DNA from: Candidatus Krumholzibacteriia bacterium
Lineage (GTDB): Bacteria > Krumholzibacteriota > Krumholzibacteriia > LZORAL124-64-63
Assembly: GCA_028718575.1 (NCBI GenBank)
Contig: JAQULN010000001.1
Location: forward strand, 1 to 24,651
Length of the DNA: 24,651 nucleotides
Direction of reading: 5' to 3'
A model generated the notes under the pieces. That model ran no database searches and was not told the origin of the DNA. It saw only the letters and a program-made list of their open reading frames with translations. A program made the position numbers and the translations under genes. This document shows positions 7,348 to 18,500 of the stretch, piece by piece. Numbering within the stretch: position 1 is the stretch's first letter; the number at the start of each line of letters is the position of its first letter.

Positions 7348-8046
7348 CTAGCCGGCGACGCCGACGGGCTGCGGTTGCTCGGTCGTCGCGCGTTGCCCCG
7401 CCGGTTGGTCGGCGGACGCGCGGCGCCGCACGTACTGGCTGGTCAGCGCAAGCCACACCTCGCGGGCGTCCTCGAGCTGGGCGATGCGGGCGCGGATGCG
7501 GCGCACGAACACGTTGTAGAAGACGGTGGCCACGACTGCGACCACGATGCCGGCCGCGGTGGTCAACAGCGCCTCGGAAACGCCCATCGCCACCACGGCG
7601 CCGCCGCCGGAGCCCGTGCGGGCGATGTCGGCGAAGGCGCGGATGATGCCCACCACGGTCCCGAAAAGGCCGAGCAAGGGCGCGATCGTGGCCATGGTGC
7701 CCAGCACGCCGAGATTGCGCTCCATCTCCACCTGCTCGAGCTCGATGGCCGTGTCCAGCCGCTGCACCTGTTCCGCCGCCGTGCGGTTCATGCTGACGAC
7801 GCCCTGGGTCATCAGGCGCGCGACCGGCGTGTTCTGGCGCTGGCAGAACTCCAGGGCGGCGCGCGGGTTGCCGGCCTTCAGGAAGTTCGCCAGTTCCGCC
7901 ATGAACCGGCGCACGTCCGAGCGCGAGCTGCAGAAGTACAGCAACCGTTCGACGCTGAAACCGACGGTGATGATGGAACAGACCAGCAGCACCAACATCG
8001 TGGGCGAGGTCTGGAAAACCTGGATGACGGACATGTCGCCGAACAT
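7348..8046 (-). CDS. exbB: ExbB/TolQ/MotA-family proton channel protein
   Basis: A 232-residue inner-membrane protein forming the pentameric stator of ExbBD/TolQR motors. Three membrane segments are visible at about 16-38, 112-138 and 158-180. The last two carry the family hallmarks LGTMATIAPLLGLFGTVVGIIRAF and GVSEALLTTAAGIVVAVVATVFYN, with the Thr residues that line the proton path. A cytoplasmic region lies between TM1 and TM2 and the C-terminal tail (about 195-232) is Gln/Pro/Ala-rich. AGGAAGG lies upstream of the ATG at 8046. It heads the exbB-exbD-exbD-tonB block and follows the TPR gene after a 166-nt gap holding two hairpins. TolQ is the alternative name; the TonB-like partner and the absence of TolA/TolB/Pal favour an Exb-type role. 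Confidence 0.95.
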   Translation of the reverse strand: MFGDMSVIQVFQTSPTMLVLLVCSIITVGFSVERLLYFCSSRSDVRRFMAELANFLKAGNPRAALEFCQRQNTPVARLMTQGVVSMNRTAAEQVQRLDTAIELEQVEMERNLGVLGTMATIAPLLGLFGTVVGIIRAFADIARTGSGGGAVVAMGVSEALLTTAAGIVVAVVATVFYNVFVRRIRARIAQLEDAREVWLALTSQYVRRRASADQPAGQRATTEQPQPVGVAG

Positions 8047-8124
8047 GGGCTGTGCACCTTCCTGCTAGGAACTCCGCGGCTGCGAATTGCACGGAGTCGG
8101 TCTTGCAAATCGCTCCACCGGTTG

Positions 8125-8155
8125 CGGCGGCGAGCCGCCGAGGCACCGCTGGTGC
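8125..8155 (-). other. Two tandem hairpins in the TPR-exbB gap
   Basis: CGGCGG (8125-8130) and CCGCCG (8135-8140) pair around a 4-nt loop; GCACC (8143-8147) and GGTGC (8151-8155) pair around a 3-nt loop. They sit in the 166-nt gap between the TPR stop and the exbB start. No T-run follows on the minus strand, so they are not classical terminators. They could protect or process the mRNA and set different levels for the two halves of the operon. I see no convincing promoter in the rest of the gap. Confidence 0.4.
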
Positions 8156-8212
8156 TCGTAGTCCCTTACCGTTGCTCCATCAGGCAAGGAGCATGCCACG
8201 CGCTGGGCCGAA

Positions 8213-11200
8213 TCAGCCGCCGGCAATCACGCCGGCCGCCTGGATGGCGGCGATACGCTGCTCGGCCAGGGTCCGCCACTCGGGCTTGCCGCCGGCCGCG
8301 ATGATGCTGCGGTACGCGTCGACGGCTTTCTGCCAGTCGCCGCGTTCTTCGGCGATGCGGCCGATCTCCGCGAGCGCCGCGATGCGGAACGGATCGGCGC
8401 CGCCGCCGGCCGCGGCCGCCGCGAAGCGCGCCAACGCCGCGTCGACGTCGCCGGCCTTGACCAGGCATTCACCCTGCCGGAAGCGGATCTCCAGGAGCGG
8501 CGCCCCGGCCACCGCGGCCGCCTTTTCGTAGCTGCTGACCGCGCGCTGCCAGTCGCCCAGTTCCTCTTGATACAGGGCCGCGATCTGCAGCCAGATGCCT
8601 CGTGCGTTCTCGTGGTCGGGATAGTCGGCGGCGAACCGCTCCAGACTGCCGATGGCGGCGTGCCACTGCTCCTGCTCCTGGTAGCTGATGGCAGCATTGT
8701 AAGCCGCCAGCGGGGCGTACTCCCCGCCCGGGAACAGATCGGTCAGCGTCTCATAGGCCGCCGCGGACTCGTCGTACCGCTCGAGCTTGAACAGGACGGT
8801 GGCCGCGCGCAAATGCGCCAGTTCGGCCAGCTCGTGGCGCGGATACGTAGTCGTGAAGTTGCTGAAGCCGGCCAGGGCCTGCAACTGCGACTCGGCCCGA
8901 TAATAGCTTTCAGCCAGATAGAACAGCGCGCCGGGCGCCGACTCGCTCGTCGGGTAGTCCAGCGTAACGCGTTCGAACGCCTCGGCGGCCTGACGGAACT
9001 GCCCGTTCGCGAAAGCTTCCTGACCCTTGTTCCAGTAGATGTCGGCCGCCAGCGCGCTGTCGGGACGGCGCTGCAGGTATTCGGTCATGTCGCGGCCGCT
9101 GCGGTAGAAGCAGCTCTGGATGCCGAGTTCGGCGTCGTCGACGCGCGGGTCGCCGGGGAACTTCTCGGCGAAGGCCTGGAACCGCGCGATGGCCAGATCG
9201 TCCTGGCCCAGGTTGTAGGAGCAGTTCGCCAGGCCGAACGCTGCGTCGGCGGCATGCTCGCCGGTGGCGAATTGGGCCTGCAGGCGGCTGTAGCTGCGGT
9301 CGGCCGCCTCGAAGCGGCCGAGCCCGAACTGCGTGTCGGCGATGCGATAGAGCGCCGTGGCGGCTTCCGGCGCTTGCGGGAAGCGGGTCAGCAGCGTGTT
9401 CCAGGCTTCCAGCGCCTGCTCGTAGTACTGCAACCGGTAGAAGCAGTCGCCCTGGTTGGCCAGCGCCGTCGGCGCCGCAGCGTCGTCGGGGTTCTTGGCC
9501 AGGAAATCGGTGAACTGCCGCAGCGCGTCCTCGTAACGATGCTGGTTGAAGAAGATCGATCCGACGGCCAGGCTGTTGGTGCCCTTCTCGCTTTCGGCGT
9601 TGGCCAGCACCCGCAGGAAGCGGTCTTGCTCGGCCAAGGCGTCTTCGTACTGGCCGGCGCGGCTGAGCGCGGCCACCAATCCTTGCAAGGACGGCGCCGC
9701 GACGTTGCTGCGCGGATAGCCGGTCAAGACCAGGCGGTACATGCCAGCCGCCTCGCGGTAGAGACCCTGGCTGAAATACGCTTCACCGAGATGGTAGTAG
9801 GTTCGCCCGCGCCAGTGGCTCGGTGTCGGCAAGAGCTTGCTCGCAATGTAGTTGTAGTTGGTCAACAACCGATCCAACTGTTCCGTGCGCAGGTACGCCA
9901 GCGTGGACAGGAAGAGGGCCCGCTCGGCGACGTCGGTGTTGACGTGCTTGTCGGTCACGTTCTGGAAGGCGAGGATCGCCTGCTTGTATTCTGCGTGCTG
10001 GAAGTGGCTGAAACCCTTCAGCACGCGCACGCGCGGCGCCAGCGGATCGCCCGGATATCGTTTCAAGAACTCATCGGCCAGGACGATGGCCTGACCGTGG
10101 TTGCTCTCCTGCGCGTACGTGTAGACTACCTTGTGCATGGCCGCGCTGGCCACGGTGCTGGCGGGGAAACGGCGAATCACATCGGTCCAGGCGAAGATCG
10201 CCTCGCTGGGACGCCCCATTTGCAGGCAGCAGTTGCCGATCAGGTACTGCGCGTAGGCGACGACCTTGGCGTCCGGGAAGCCGTCGACGATCTGCTGGAG
10301 CTGGCGCATGGATTCGTCGTAGCGCTGTTCGCGATACGTCACGCACGCAATCTTGTAGCGGGCATTCGGCACGAACGGACTGTTCGGGAATGTGTCCAGG
10401 AAATCGCGATAGCTGCGCACCGCCACGTCGTTCTGGCCGGACCGGTAGAACGCCTCGGCGATGCTGTAGGCGACGTCGTCGGCCAGTGCGCTCTCGGGGT
10501 ACTTGCGCAGGATCTGCCGGTAGCGCTGGATGGCCAGGATGTACTGGCCCGTCTCCTCCAATGTGCGGCCAAGGAAGTAGAGGCCGCGATCGCTGGGCAC
10601 CTGCTCGAAATAGTTGCGCGCTTCATCGAAACGCTGGTCGTGGAACGCGAACAGACCGAGCGCGAACTTGACCTCCGGCAGATCGCCGTAGCCCGGCCGC
10701 CGCTCGAGCAGCTCGCGGTAGGCGCCTTCCAGCCGCAGCCAGTTGCCTTGCACGATGTAGGCCTGGCCCAGTTGGTAGAGCCCCTCGGCGAGCAGGAAGG
10801 TGTCCTGGTAGCGGGTCACCAGTCGGTTGTACTTTTCGACGGCTTCGTCGAACCGGCCGAGATTGAACAGGCACTCCCCTTCGCGCAACAAGACAGAAGC
10901 CTCGAGATACTTGTCGCGCCCCCGGGCCCCGCGCACGGCAGCGTACTCGCGTAACGCGCCGGCCCAGTCGCCAGCGGCCGCGTAACACTCGCCGAGCATG
11001 AACTGCGCGGCCGCGACTCGATCGCTGCGGCCGTAAGACTGCACGAACAATCGGTACTGCTGCATCGCGGCCGATTTGTCGGCGCCCTCGGCGTACGCCT
11101 TGCCGGCCGCCTGCCAGAGCAGATCCTCCGGCGGCACGAGCGACCGTTCGGCGGCCTGGCTTGCGGCGGCCAAGCCGAGGCTCACCACGAGAACGCCGAT

Positions 11201-11230
11201 CAGGAGCAGGCTGGCAACGTTGGACTTCAT
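8213..11230 (-). CDS. Large periplasmic TPR-repeat protein
   Basis: A 1005-residue exported protein. Residues 1-29 are a Sec signal peptide (MKSNVASLLLIGVLVVSLGL, then an AxA site, no lipobox Cys). Nearly all the rest is tandem tetratricopeptide repeats of about 34-37 residues, with recurring A..Y..F...FP.S..A..A...L..CY motifs, for example QYRLFVQSYGRSDRVAAAQF, FEQVPSDRGLYFLGRTLEETG and DFLDTFPNSPFVPNARYKIA. This pattern is the YbgF/YfiO-like type found beside Tol-Pal, Exb and BAM systems, and acts as a protein-binding scaffold. The ATG at 11230 overlaps the upstream stop as ATGA and has GGGGAG upstream; a longer in-frame opening to 11341 lies inside the previous gene and lacks a signal peptide. 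It probably links the ExbBD-TonB motor to the barrel and giant surface protein (inference). Confidence 0.9.
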   Translation of the reverse strand: MKSNVASLLLIGVLVVSLGLAAASQAAERSLVPPEDLLWQAAGKAYAEGADKSAAMQQYRLFVQSYGRSDRVAAAQFMLGECYAAAGDWAGALREYAAVRGARGRDKYLEASVLLREGECLFNLGRFDEAVEKYNRLVTRYQDTFLLAEGLYQLGQAYIVQGNWLRLEGAYRELLERRPGYGDLPEVKFALGLFAFHDQRFDEARNYFEQVPSDRGLYFLGRTLEETGQYILAIQRYRQILRKYPESALADDVAYSIAEAFYRSGQNDVAVRSYRDFLDTFPNSPFVPNARYKIACVTYREQRYDESMRQLQQIVDGFPDAKVVAYAQYLIGNCCLQMGRPSEAIFAWTDVIRRFPASTVASAAMHKVVYTYAQESNHGQAIVLADEFLKRYPGDPLAPRVRVLKGFSHFQHAEYKQAILAFQNVTDKHVNTDVAERALFLSTLAYLRTEQLDRLLTNYNYIASKLLPTPSHWRGRTYYHLGEAYFSQGLYREAAGMYRLVLTGYPRSNVAAPSLQGLVAALSRAGQYEDALAEQDRFLRVLANAESEKGTNSLAVGSIFFNQHRYEDALRQFTDFLAKNPDDAAAPTALANQGDCFYRLQYYEQALEAWNTLLTRFPQAPEAATALYRIADTQFGLGRFEAADRSYSRLQAQFATGEHAADAAFGLANCSYNLGQDDLAIARFQAFAEKFPGDPRVDDAELGIQSCFYRSGRDMTEYLQRRPDSALAADIYWNKGQEAFANGQFRQAAEAFERVTLDYPTSESAPGALFYLAESYYRAESQLQALAGFSNFTTTYPRHELAELAHLRAATVLFKLERYDESAAAYETLTDLFPGGEYAPLAAYNAAISYQEQEQWHAAIGSLERFAADYPDHENARGIWLQIAALYQEELGDWQRAVSSYEKAAAVAGAPLLEIRFRQGECLVKAGDVDAALARFAAAAAGGGADPFRIAALAEIGRIAEERGDWQKAVDAYRSIIAAGGKPEWRTLAEQRIAAIQAAGVIAGG

Positions 11231-12522
11231 CGGAGACTCCCCTCGGCAGCGCCCGCCGCGCTGCCGCCAATTTCCAGGCGGATCGGCGTCCGGGTGCGCT
11301 CCCGGAACCCCATCACCTCGACCTGGCTCTGGTAATCCCAAACCTGACCCAGCGCGTCGACGATCTGGACGCGCGCCGTGTAGACGCCGTCGTCGACCAA
11401 CCGGCCGTCGGTGTCTTCGCCGTTCCAGGTCACTTCCGCCGGCGGCGCGCCGGAGCCTTCAAGGCGCCGGACCTCGCGGTCCTCGCTGTCGCGGACCACG
11501 ACTTGCCAGCGATCGATCGCGCCGCGGACGGCCGTCCGGATGCCGAACGTCACCGTGCGGTCGCTGCCGGAGGGACTGAACAGTGCGCGGTCGCGATCCA
11601 GCTTCACGCCGTACGGCACGCCGAAGCGCAGGGTGGCCGACACCACGTTCTGGCTGCCCAAATCCGTGTTGACGTAGGCGTAGTCGAACTGCCAGTTCTC
11701 CCAGCGGAAGCCGGCGCCGGTCGCCCACTGCTCTCTCTCGCCGTCATAACCCGCGCGCAACGCGACCTGGCGGTGCGGCCAGGTCTCCAAGCCGAAATGG
11801 TAGCCGGGGTCCATCCAGCGCGTACGCACCAGATCGGCGGTCATCTCCAGGCGGCCCTGGAAGAAGTTCAGGGCGATGCCGGCGCGCAGACTGTGCGGCA
11901 GCTCCTCCTCTGCTTCGATCAACGTGAGCTTCGGCGCCAGCGCGTTCTGCACCGAAACGCCGAGCCCCAAGGCCTGATGCGGCCGGTAGTGCGCGCCCAG
12001 ATCCAGGCCGGTGCCGGAGCCGCTCGCCCCGGCAATCGACTGCCGGACGTTCTTGACGGCCAGGCCCAGCGACAGCCGCCCCAGCGGACGGGCCCACGCA
12101 AACGAGTGGATGCTCTCGCGCTGGCTGAACGTCGCGTCGAGGTCCTCGTAGAGCGTCGCGCTTTCGAACTCGCCGCTCGAGGTGTAGGTGCCGCTGAGAG
12201 CGAAGGTCCCCCAACGCTCGGTCGGCAGACCCAGGGTCATGAATCCGTAGTGCGTATCCATGCCGAGGCTGGCGCCCATGGCCGTCAGTTCCATGGTGCG
12301 CAGCGACGCGTAGCCGGCGGGGTTCCAGTAGCTGGTGGCGGCGTCGTCGACCAGACCGCCGACGGCGTTGCCGAGACCCAGGCTGCGCGCGCTGGCGCCG
12401 AAGCGCAGGTAGCCGCCGGCGACGCCGCCGTCGTGTCCGGCCGTGGCCGCGCCGGCCAGAGCCAGGCACGCCGCCGTCGCCAGCAGCCGTCGCAGCGAAA
12501 GAGTGCTCCCGAGGGTGTTCAT
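11227..12522 (-). CDS. PorV/PorQ-like outer-membrane barrel with C-terminal FlgD-type Ig domain
   Basis: A 431-residue exported protein. A signal peptide covers about 1-28. It is followed by GGYLRFGASARSLGLGNAVGGLVDDAATSYWNPAGYASL, the opening of the PorV/PorQ/UPF0164 family of FadL-like outer-membrane barrels, in which the WNPAG block is diagnostic. Alternating amphipathic strands continue to about residue 325. From about 335 comes a FlgD-like Ig domain with VTWNGEDTDGRLVDDGVYTARV. In type IX secretion PorV shuttles cargo from the translocon to the attachment complex; whether this one does so is inferred from the sorting-domain-like end of the adjacent giant protein. GGAGG 4 nt upstream supports ATG 12522; another possible start, ATG 12546, overlaps the upstream stop. 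Its end overlaps the TPR start by 4 nt. Confidence 0.72.
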   Translation of the reverse strand: MNTLGSTLSLRRLLATAACLALAGAATAGHDGGVAGGYLRFGASARSLGLGNAVGGLVDDAATSYWNPAGYASLRTMELTAMGASLGMDTHYGFMTLGLPTERWGTFALSGTYTSSGEFESATLYEDLDATFSQRESIHSFAWARPLGRLSLGLAVKNVRQSIAGASGSGTGLDLGAHYRPHQALGLGVSVQNALAPKLTLIEAEEELPHSLRAGIALNFFQGRLEMTADLVRTRWMDPGYHFGLETWPHRQVALRAGYDGEREQWATGAGFRWENWQFDYAYVNTDLGSQNVVSATLRFGVPYGVKLDRDRALFSPSGSDRTVTFGIRTAVRGAIDRWQVVVRDSEDREVRRLEGSGAPPAEVTWNGEDTDGRLVDDGVYTARVQIVDALGQVWDYQSQVEVMGFRERTRTPIRLEIGGSAAGAAEGSLR

Positions 12523-12545
12523 CGTGCCTCCGCTTGCGGTGCGCA

Positions 12546-15500
12546 TCACTTCACCACCGCGATCTTGCGGCGCAGATCGAAGCCGCTGCCTTGGATGCGA
12601 CAGACGTAGCCGCCGTTGCCGACCAGCCGGTTCTTACCGTTGCGGCCGTCCCAGACGTACTGCGCAGTCGTCCCGCCGGTCACTTGCATGCGGTCCTGGA
12701 AGACGATCGCGCCGTAGAGGTCGTAGATCGTGATGTTGACGGGTCCGCTCGAGACGGCCTGGAAGAGGATCACCGTCGACTCGCTCCCGGCCCGGAACGG
12801 ATTGGGGCGGTTGGTGATCTCGCGATCGGTCGTCAGCCCCGTCGCCGTGTAGAGCACGACCGTCTTGACGGCCTCGCGCACGCCGCCGGTTTCTTCGGCG
12901 AAGAAGCGCAGGGTGTGCACGCCCGGCGCAGCATAGGCAGCGCCGAGTTCGGCCAGGGTGAACGACCCGGCGTAGAGGTTGCCGGGAAGCGGGGTGTCGG
13001 TGATGTCCACGTCGAACCAGACGCCCTGCACCGGCTCGGGGCCTGCCACGACCGAAACCAGGGAGATCGCCGTCGTCGGCAGCACGTAGTAGCCGTCGCC
13101 GTACGGCGCCGCCTCAGGCAAGAACCGCGGCGTGGTGATCGGCGGACCGAGCAGTTCGATCGCCAGCAAGGCGGACATCGCGTCGCCCGCCGCGGCCTGG
13201 ATCAGCAGGTCCTGGGAACCGTGAGCATTGACGTACAGGTCGCAGGTGGCTTGGCCGTTGACGTCGGCGATCAACTCGGCGCTGGCCGCGCGCAGCGAGC
13301 CGAGCCCGGCGTCGCCCGCCAGCAGGAACACCGACAGCGGCGTGCCGGCCACCACGTTGCCCGAGGCGTCGGAGGCCCGCACGCGCAGGTAGATCCGGTC
13401 GCCCGGCCGCAACGGCCGCAACAGCGGCTGCCCGGGCACGGCCTCCGCTTCCAGGATGCAGATCGAGACCGGCGCCGGCCGGACGACGATCACCGAGCTG
13501 AAGAACTGCTCGCCGGTCGCGTCGCTGACCTTGATGTAGATGGACTCGGCGCGGTCGTAGCTCTGGAAGGGGATCTCGCACACGCCGCTATTGGTCGTAC
13601 CCACGGTATCGGCCAGGACGCCGGCCGGCGTGAGCGCGGGATCGGGCCGCGGCGCGTTGCCGCTGTAAGCGGTCAGGATGAACGAGCGGTCGTCGCTCGT
13701 GACGATCTGACCGGTGACGATGTCCACGCGGCGCACGCGCATGGCGAACGGAACGCCGGCGATCGCCGTGTCGGGCACGTCCACCGCGTAACGCACTCCC
13801 TCGGGCACCACGGTGAGCACGTCGCTGTAGGACGTGCGGCCGCGGCTGTCGCGCACGCGGATGACGAGGCTCTCGCTCGCCGGATAGTACTGGCCGCCGA
13901 TGACCGCCTCGCCGGCGACCAGCGTGCCGCTGGTGATGCCCAGAACCGACGTCGCAGCGCTGCGATCCGGCTTGAGCGCCGTCATCTCGAACTGGCCGCC
14001 CGCCTGGATCCGCTCGCCGGTCTCCGGGTTCACCAGTCGCACGGTCAGGGTGAAGGTGGCCGGCGGTCCCGCGGTCACGACCGGCGGCGTCGGCAGAATG
14101 ATCCGGTACTCCGCCTCGTTGACCGGGATGTCCACGCGGCCGGAACTGACCGTCGGGTGGTCAGGATCGGTGGCGAACACGCCGATCAGACCGGGATTGC
14201 CGAGCACGATGCGCATGTCGCGGCTGCCGCCGATGAACGGCGCGTCCAGATCGTCGGCATCCACCAGATCGAGTTGGCCGCCGTCGCTCGCCAGTTGGAT
14301 CCTGCCGTCGTTGATCGTGCGCACCAGATTCCAGAACTGGTCGACGGCGCGCACGGTCAAGGTGAACGGCACCTCGGCCTGCTGCGTCAGGGGCGCGCCC
14401 GCCTTGCCGGAGCCGCTCAGGCTGCCGGGAGCGGGCGTCTCGCCGGGCGCCACGATCTGGATGCGCTTGAAGCCGTCGGCGACAAGCCGGCAGGTGTTGC
14501 TGACCCCGACAATGCCCTGGTCGTCGGCGACCTGGACGAAGATGTCCTCGGCGCGGCTATACGCCTGATTGATCAAACGGTAGCCGCTCTCCAGCATACC
14601 TTGAGCGACCTCGAGATGCCCCTGGCCGGGCAAACCGGTCTGGGCGCTCATGACCTGGATGTCGAAGAGCCGATCTTGCGTGGTGACACGCAGGCCCGTG
14701 TTGCTGTCGATCAGCTCGACCGTCAGCGGGAACGTGGTCGGCGGCCCGACGACCGCCGTGTCCGGCAGCGTGACGGCGTAATAGAGGCCGCCGGACTGCA
14801 TGACGATCACCGTGCTGAACGCTTCGCGGCCGTAGTCGTCGTCGACGCGGATAATGATGTCCTCGACCGTGCTGTAGCTTTGCGCATTCAGCACGCAGAC
14901 GCCGCCGATCAACTGGGCCTCGGCAATGCCCAACACGCCGTTGGCCGCGCCTTGATTCGGCAGCAGCGGCGTCAACCGGAAGCGGTTGCTCGCCGTCGGC
15001 ACGACGTTGCCCGACACCGGATCGATCAACCGCACCGTGATCTGGAATCCCGGCACCGGCCCGGTCGAGGCGACCGCCGGCACGGTGATCTGGTACGCGT
15101 ACGGCGGATCGACCGGAATCAGCGTTGTCTGCGCTGGCTTATTGAGATCCTGCTCGTCGTAGATGGTCACGCCGACAATGCCCTCGTCGGTCAAGAAACC
15201 GTTGAACGTGCGGCGGCCGTTGATGAACGGCACGAAGTTCTGATCCGGGTTGCCGGGATTGCTGAACGAACCGTCGCTGGCGACCAGGCGCAGGTTGCCC
15301 CCGCTGGTGGTGTCGGCCAGGTTCCAGTACTGGTCGACCGCGCGCGCGGTCATCGGGAAGACCTCGCCCGAGCGCTGCGTGAGCGACGCGCCGCTCTTGC
15401 CCGTTGCCTCGTATGCCGGGATGCCGGGTTCTACGACCTCGCCGGGCGCCACGATCTGCAGCCGCTTATAGCCGTCGGCCGCGAGCGTAAAGACCGGGCT

Positions 15501-18500
15501 GGCGCCGTCGAGACCCGTCGAGTCGAGCACCGTGACGTAGATGTTCTCGGCGCGCGTGTAGCTCTGCTGGAAGGTCACCCGGCCCTCGTTCAGGCGCTGG
15601 TCGGTCACGCCGACCACGCCCTGGCCGGGGCCACCGGCGGCCGCGTTGATGCCCACGGCGATCCGCCGGTCCTCGCGGATGATGGTCTGGGTGTCGACGT
15701 CGCGCAGGCGCACGGTCACCGGGAACGTGGCCGGCGGGCCCACGCGCAACGTCTGCGAAGCGTCGACCGTCACCACGTACTCGAGCCCGTTCGGCACCAT
15801 GTGAATGGTGGAGCTGTAGCTCTGGCGGCCCGAGACGTCGGTGATGCGCAGGACGATGTCCTCGACCGTGTTGTAGGCCTGGTTCGCGATCGTCACGGTG
15901 CCGGCGGCAAGTTGCGCGGTGGTCACGAGCGGCGTGCTGCTGGCCGGCTCGAGATTGGCCTTCAGAGCGCTGATGGTCACCCAGTTGTTGGCGGCCGGCA
16001 GCGGATCGCCGTTCTCGTCCACGAGGCTGATCGTCATCGCGAAGGTGCTCGGCGGCCCGACGGCCGCCGTGGCCGGTGTCTCGATGCGGTAGGTCGCCCC
16101 CTGTTCGACGGCCAGGATGACCGATTGGCCGGTGATGTCGGTATGATCGAGCGCCGACGCCGTGAGCGTCACGTAACCGGGGTTGATCAAGAACACCGGC
16201 ATGATGATCTCGCCGTCGACCAGCGGCTGATCGTTGTTCAGCGGGTTGGTCGGGCTGAGCGAGCCGTCGTCGCTGGCCAGATGCACGCGTTCGGTCGCGC
16301 TGGTCACGAGGTTCCAGAACTGGTCCGTCCCGCGGATGCGCGCGTCGAATTCGAGGCTGGCGGTCTGCGGCGTCGGCGTGCCGGTCTTGCCATCGGGCTC
16401 GGGACCGCCCGGCTGCGGCGTCTCGCCGGGCAACAGCAGCATCAACCGGACGAACTGGCCGGCGGTCACGCCGACGGTCGAGGTGTCGTTGACGGCGGGC
16501 TGGATCAAGTCGGCGGCGGTCAAGTGATGAGTTGCCGCGGTCTTGAAGTAGAGGTCGAAGAGGCCGGAACCGTCGATGCCCAGCGCCTGGTCGTTGGCCG
16601 AGATCATCTGGAAGAACTGGCTGCTCGCGAAGTGCACCTGCGGGCGCGCCGGCACCTGGTTGTACCACGCGTCGGTCGCGAAAACCTGCGCCTGCACGGG
16701 CTCGCCGGCTTGCACCGGCAGCGGCGTGCCGACCTTGCCGGGCGGGATGCCCGGGGTGCTGGTCTCGCCGGGCAGCAGCAGCAGCAGGTCAGCGTAGTCC
16801 TGCGCGTCGGCGAAGACGTTGAAGGTGTTGCTGCTGTCGGTCAGGGCGTAGGTTTCCTCCCGCACGAAGAGGCGCACGTCCTGGCCGGTGCGGGTGATCT
16901 GGATCGGCCCGCGCCAGGCACCCTGGAAGCTGCCGCTGCCCATGCCCTGGCCGAGGTTAACGCTGGTCGGCGACAAGATGCCGGTGCCATGGCTGACGAA
17001 GAGCGTGACATCGGTGGCGTAGTCGTCGATATGGTTGCCGAAGATGTCGCGGGCGATCACGGTGACGTTGGGCAGCCAGGAGCCGGCGCGGTGATCGGGC
17101 AACGAACTCAGCACGTCGTTCGGCGTCGGATTCGAGCGGTTGTTGATGCCGATATCGAAGTGATCGATCAAGCCGGCCTTGACCGGGATGGTGGTGAACG
17201 CCGAGCGGCCGGTCGCCTGATCGGTCACCACGATCGTCTGCCGGTTGGGGTCGGCCAGCGTCACCAGCGCCACCTGGAAATCGCCGAGGTTGTCGTTGAG
17301 CTGCTGCGGGTTGGCCGGCAACTGGGCCGCCGGGTCGCTACTGGAGAAGTGGATGGTCATCGGCAGCGCGGGCGAGCTGTCGCTGATGGGGTTCCAGTAC
17401 TGATCGGTCGCGTAGACCCGCGTGTTGAACGGCACGCCGGCGTCCTGCGTCGCAGGCTGACCGAGCTTGCCGTCGTCCTCGATCGAGTCGAAGATGCCCG
17501 GCGCCAAGGTCTCGCCGGGAGCCCGCACCACGAGCCGTTGCCAGGCCGCGGGCGACACCCCGACCGGGCTCGAGAGGCTCGCCTCGAGGCCGCTGCTCTG
17601 CGCCCGCAGCACCTGGGCACTGGTGGCGGTGCGGAAGACGACGCGGATTTCCGTCGGGTTGCTGATCTGCACGATGTTGCCCGGGTAGTCGGGCAACTGG
17701 AAATAGCCGGTGGGGCAGCTCAGGGTGACGTTGCGGTTGCCCGGCGCCAGGTTGTTGTAGCGGTCGACCGGCCGCAAGGTGACCGGCGTGATGATCTGAC
17801 CGGCCGTCACCGGATTGGGCGTGCCGAGATTGCCGCTGAAATCGGGGTCGTTCAGACCGTTGACCCAGGTCTCGCCGGGGAACGTCATCAAGATCTTCTC
17901 ACAGGGGCCGTTGGTCACCTGGAACGCCGGCGACGCGCGCACGATGCCGCTGTCGACGATGATGTAGGCTGAGAAGCCGCGTTTGGTGACCTGCACGAGC
18001 GCGTCGAGCTGACCGTTCACGAACGTGCTATTGCTCGTCAGGAGGTAATCGGCGCTCTCGTCGGTGGAGCCGATGCGGGCGCGCAGCGAGACCTGGCCGT
18101 TCAACGGGAAGACGTTGCCGTTGGCGTCGCGGGCGATGATGCGGATGTTGAACGGAATCGTGGTGACCTGCAGATCGGACGGGTTCCAGACGCCGGTGTC
18201 GAACTCGAAGTCCGCCAGGCCCTCGGGGTTGATGACGACGTCGCTGCGGCTCGTCGCGGTGACGGCGCCGCTGGCGGTCGTCGTGACTCGGGTCGTACCG
18301 GCGCGGATCAGGCGCAGGTTGTAGCTGGTCTCCGGGTTACCGCCCATGACGGCGGTCGCCGGCAGGACCACGCCGGGATCGGGGTCGTCGCAGCTCCAGG
18401 CGATGGTCGGGTACGGACCCGCCATCACCGGGTTCCAGTGTTGGTCGATAGCGTAGACGCTCACTCCGTCGAAGGTGGCGCCGGAGGTCTGGCTGTTGGG

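Noticed and set aside
8567..10954. A long plus-strand open frame (about 795 codons) opposite the TPR gene
   Set aside because: It is a shadow of the TPR coding frame with low-complexity composition and no recognisable motif.
12534..17972. A very long open frame (about 1800 codons) on the plus strand opposite the giant gene
   Set aside because: It mirrors the GC-rich codon pattern of the minus-strand gene, is rich in Arg/His/Asp/Gly/Val with no domain or signal, and the opposite frame has clear Ig modules and a signal peptide.
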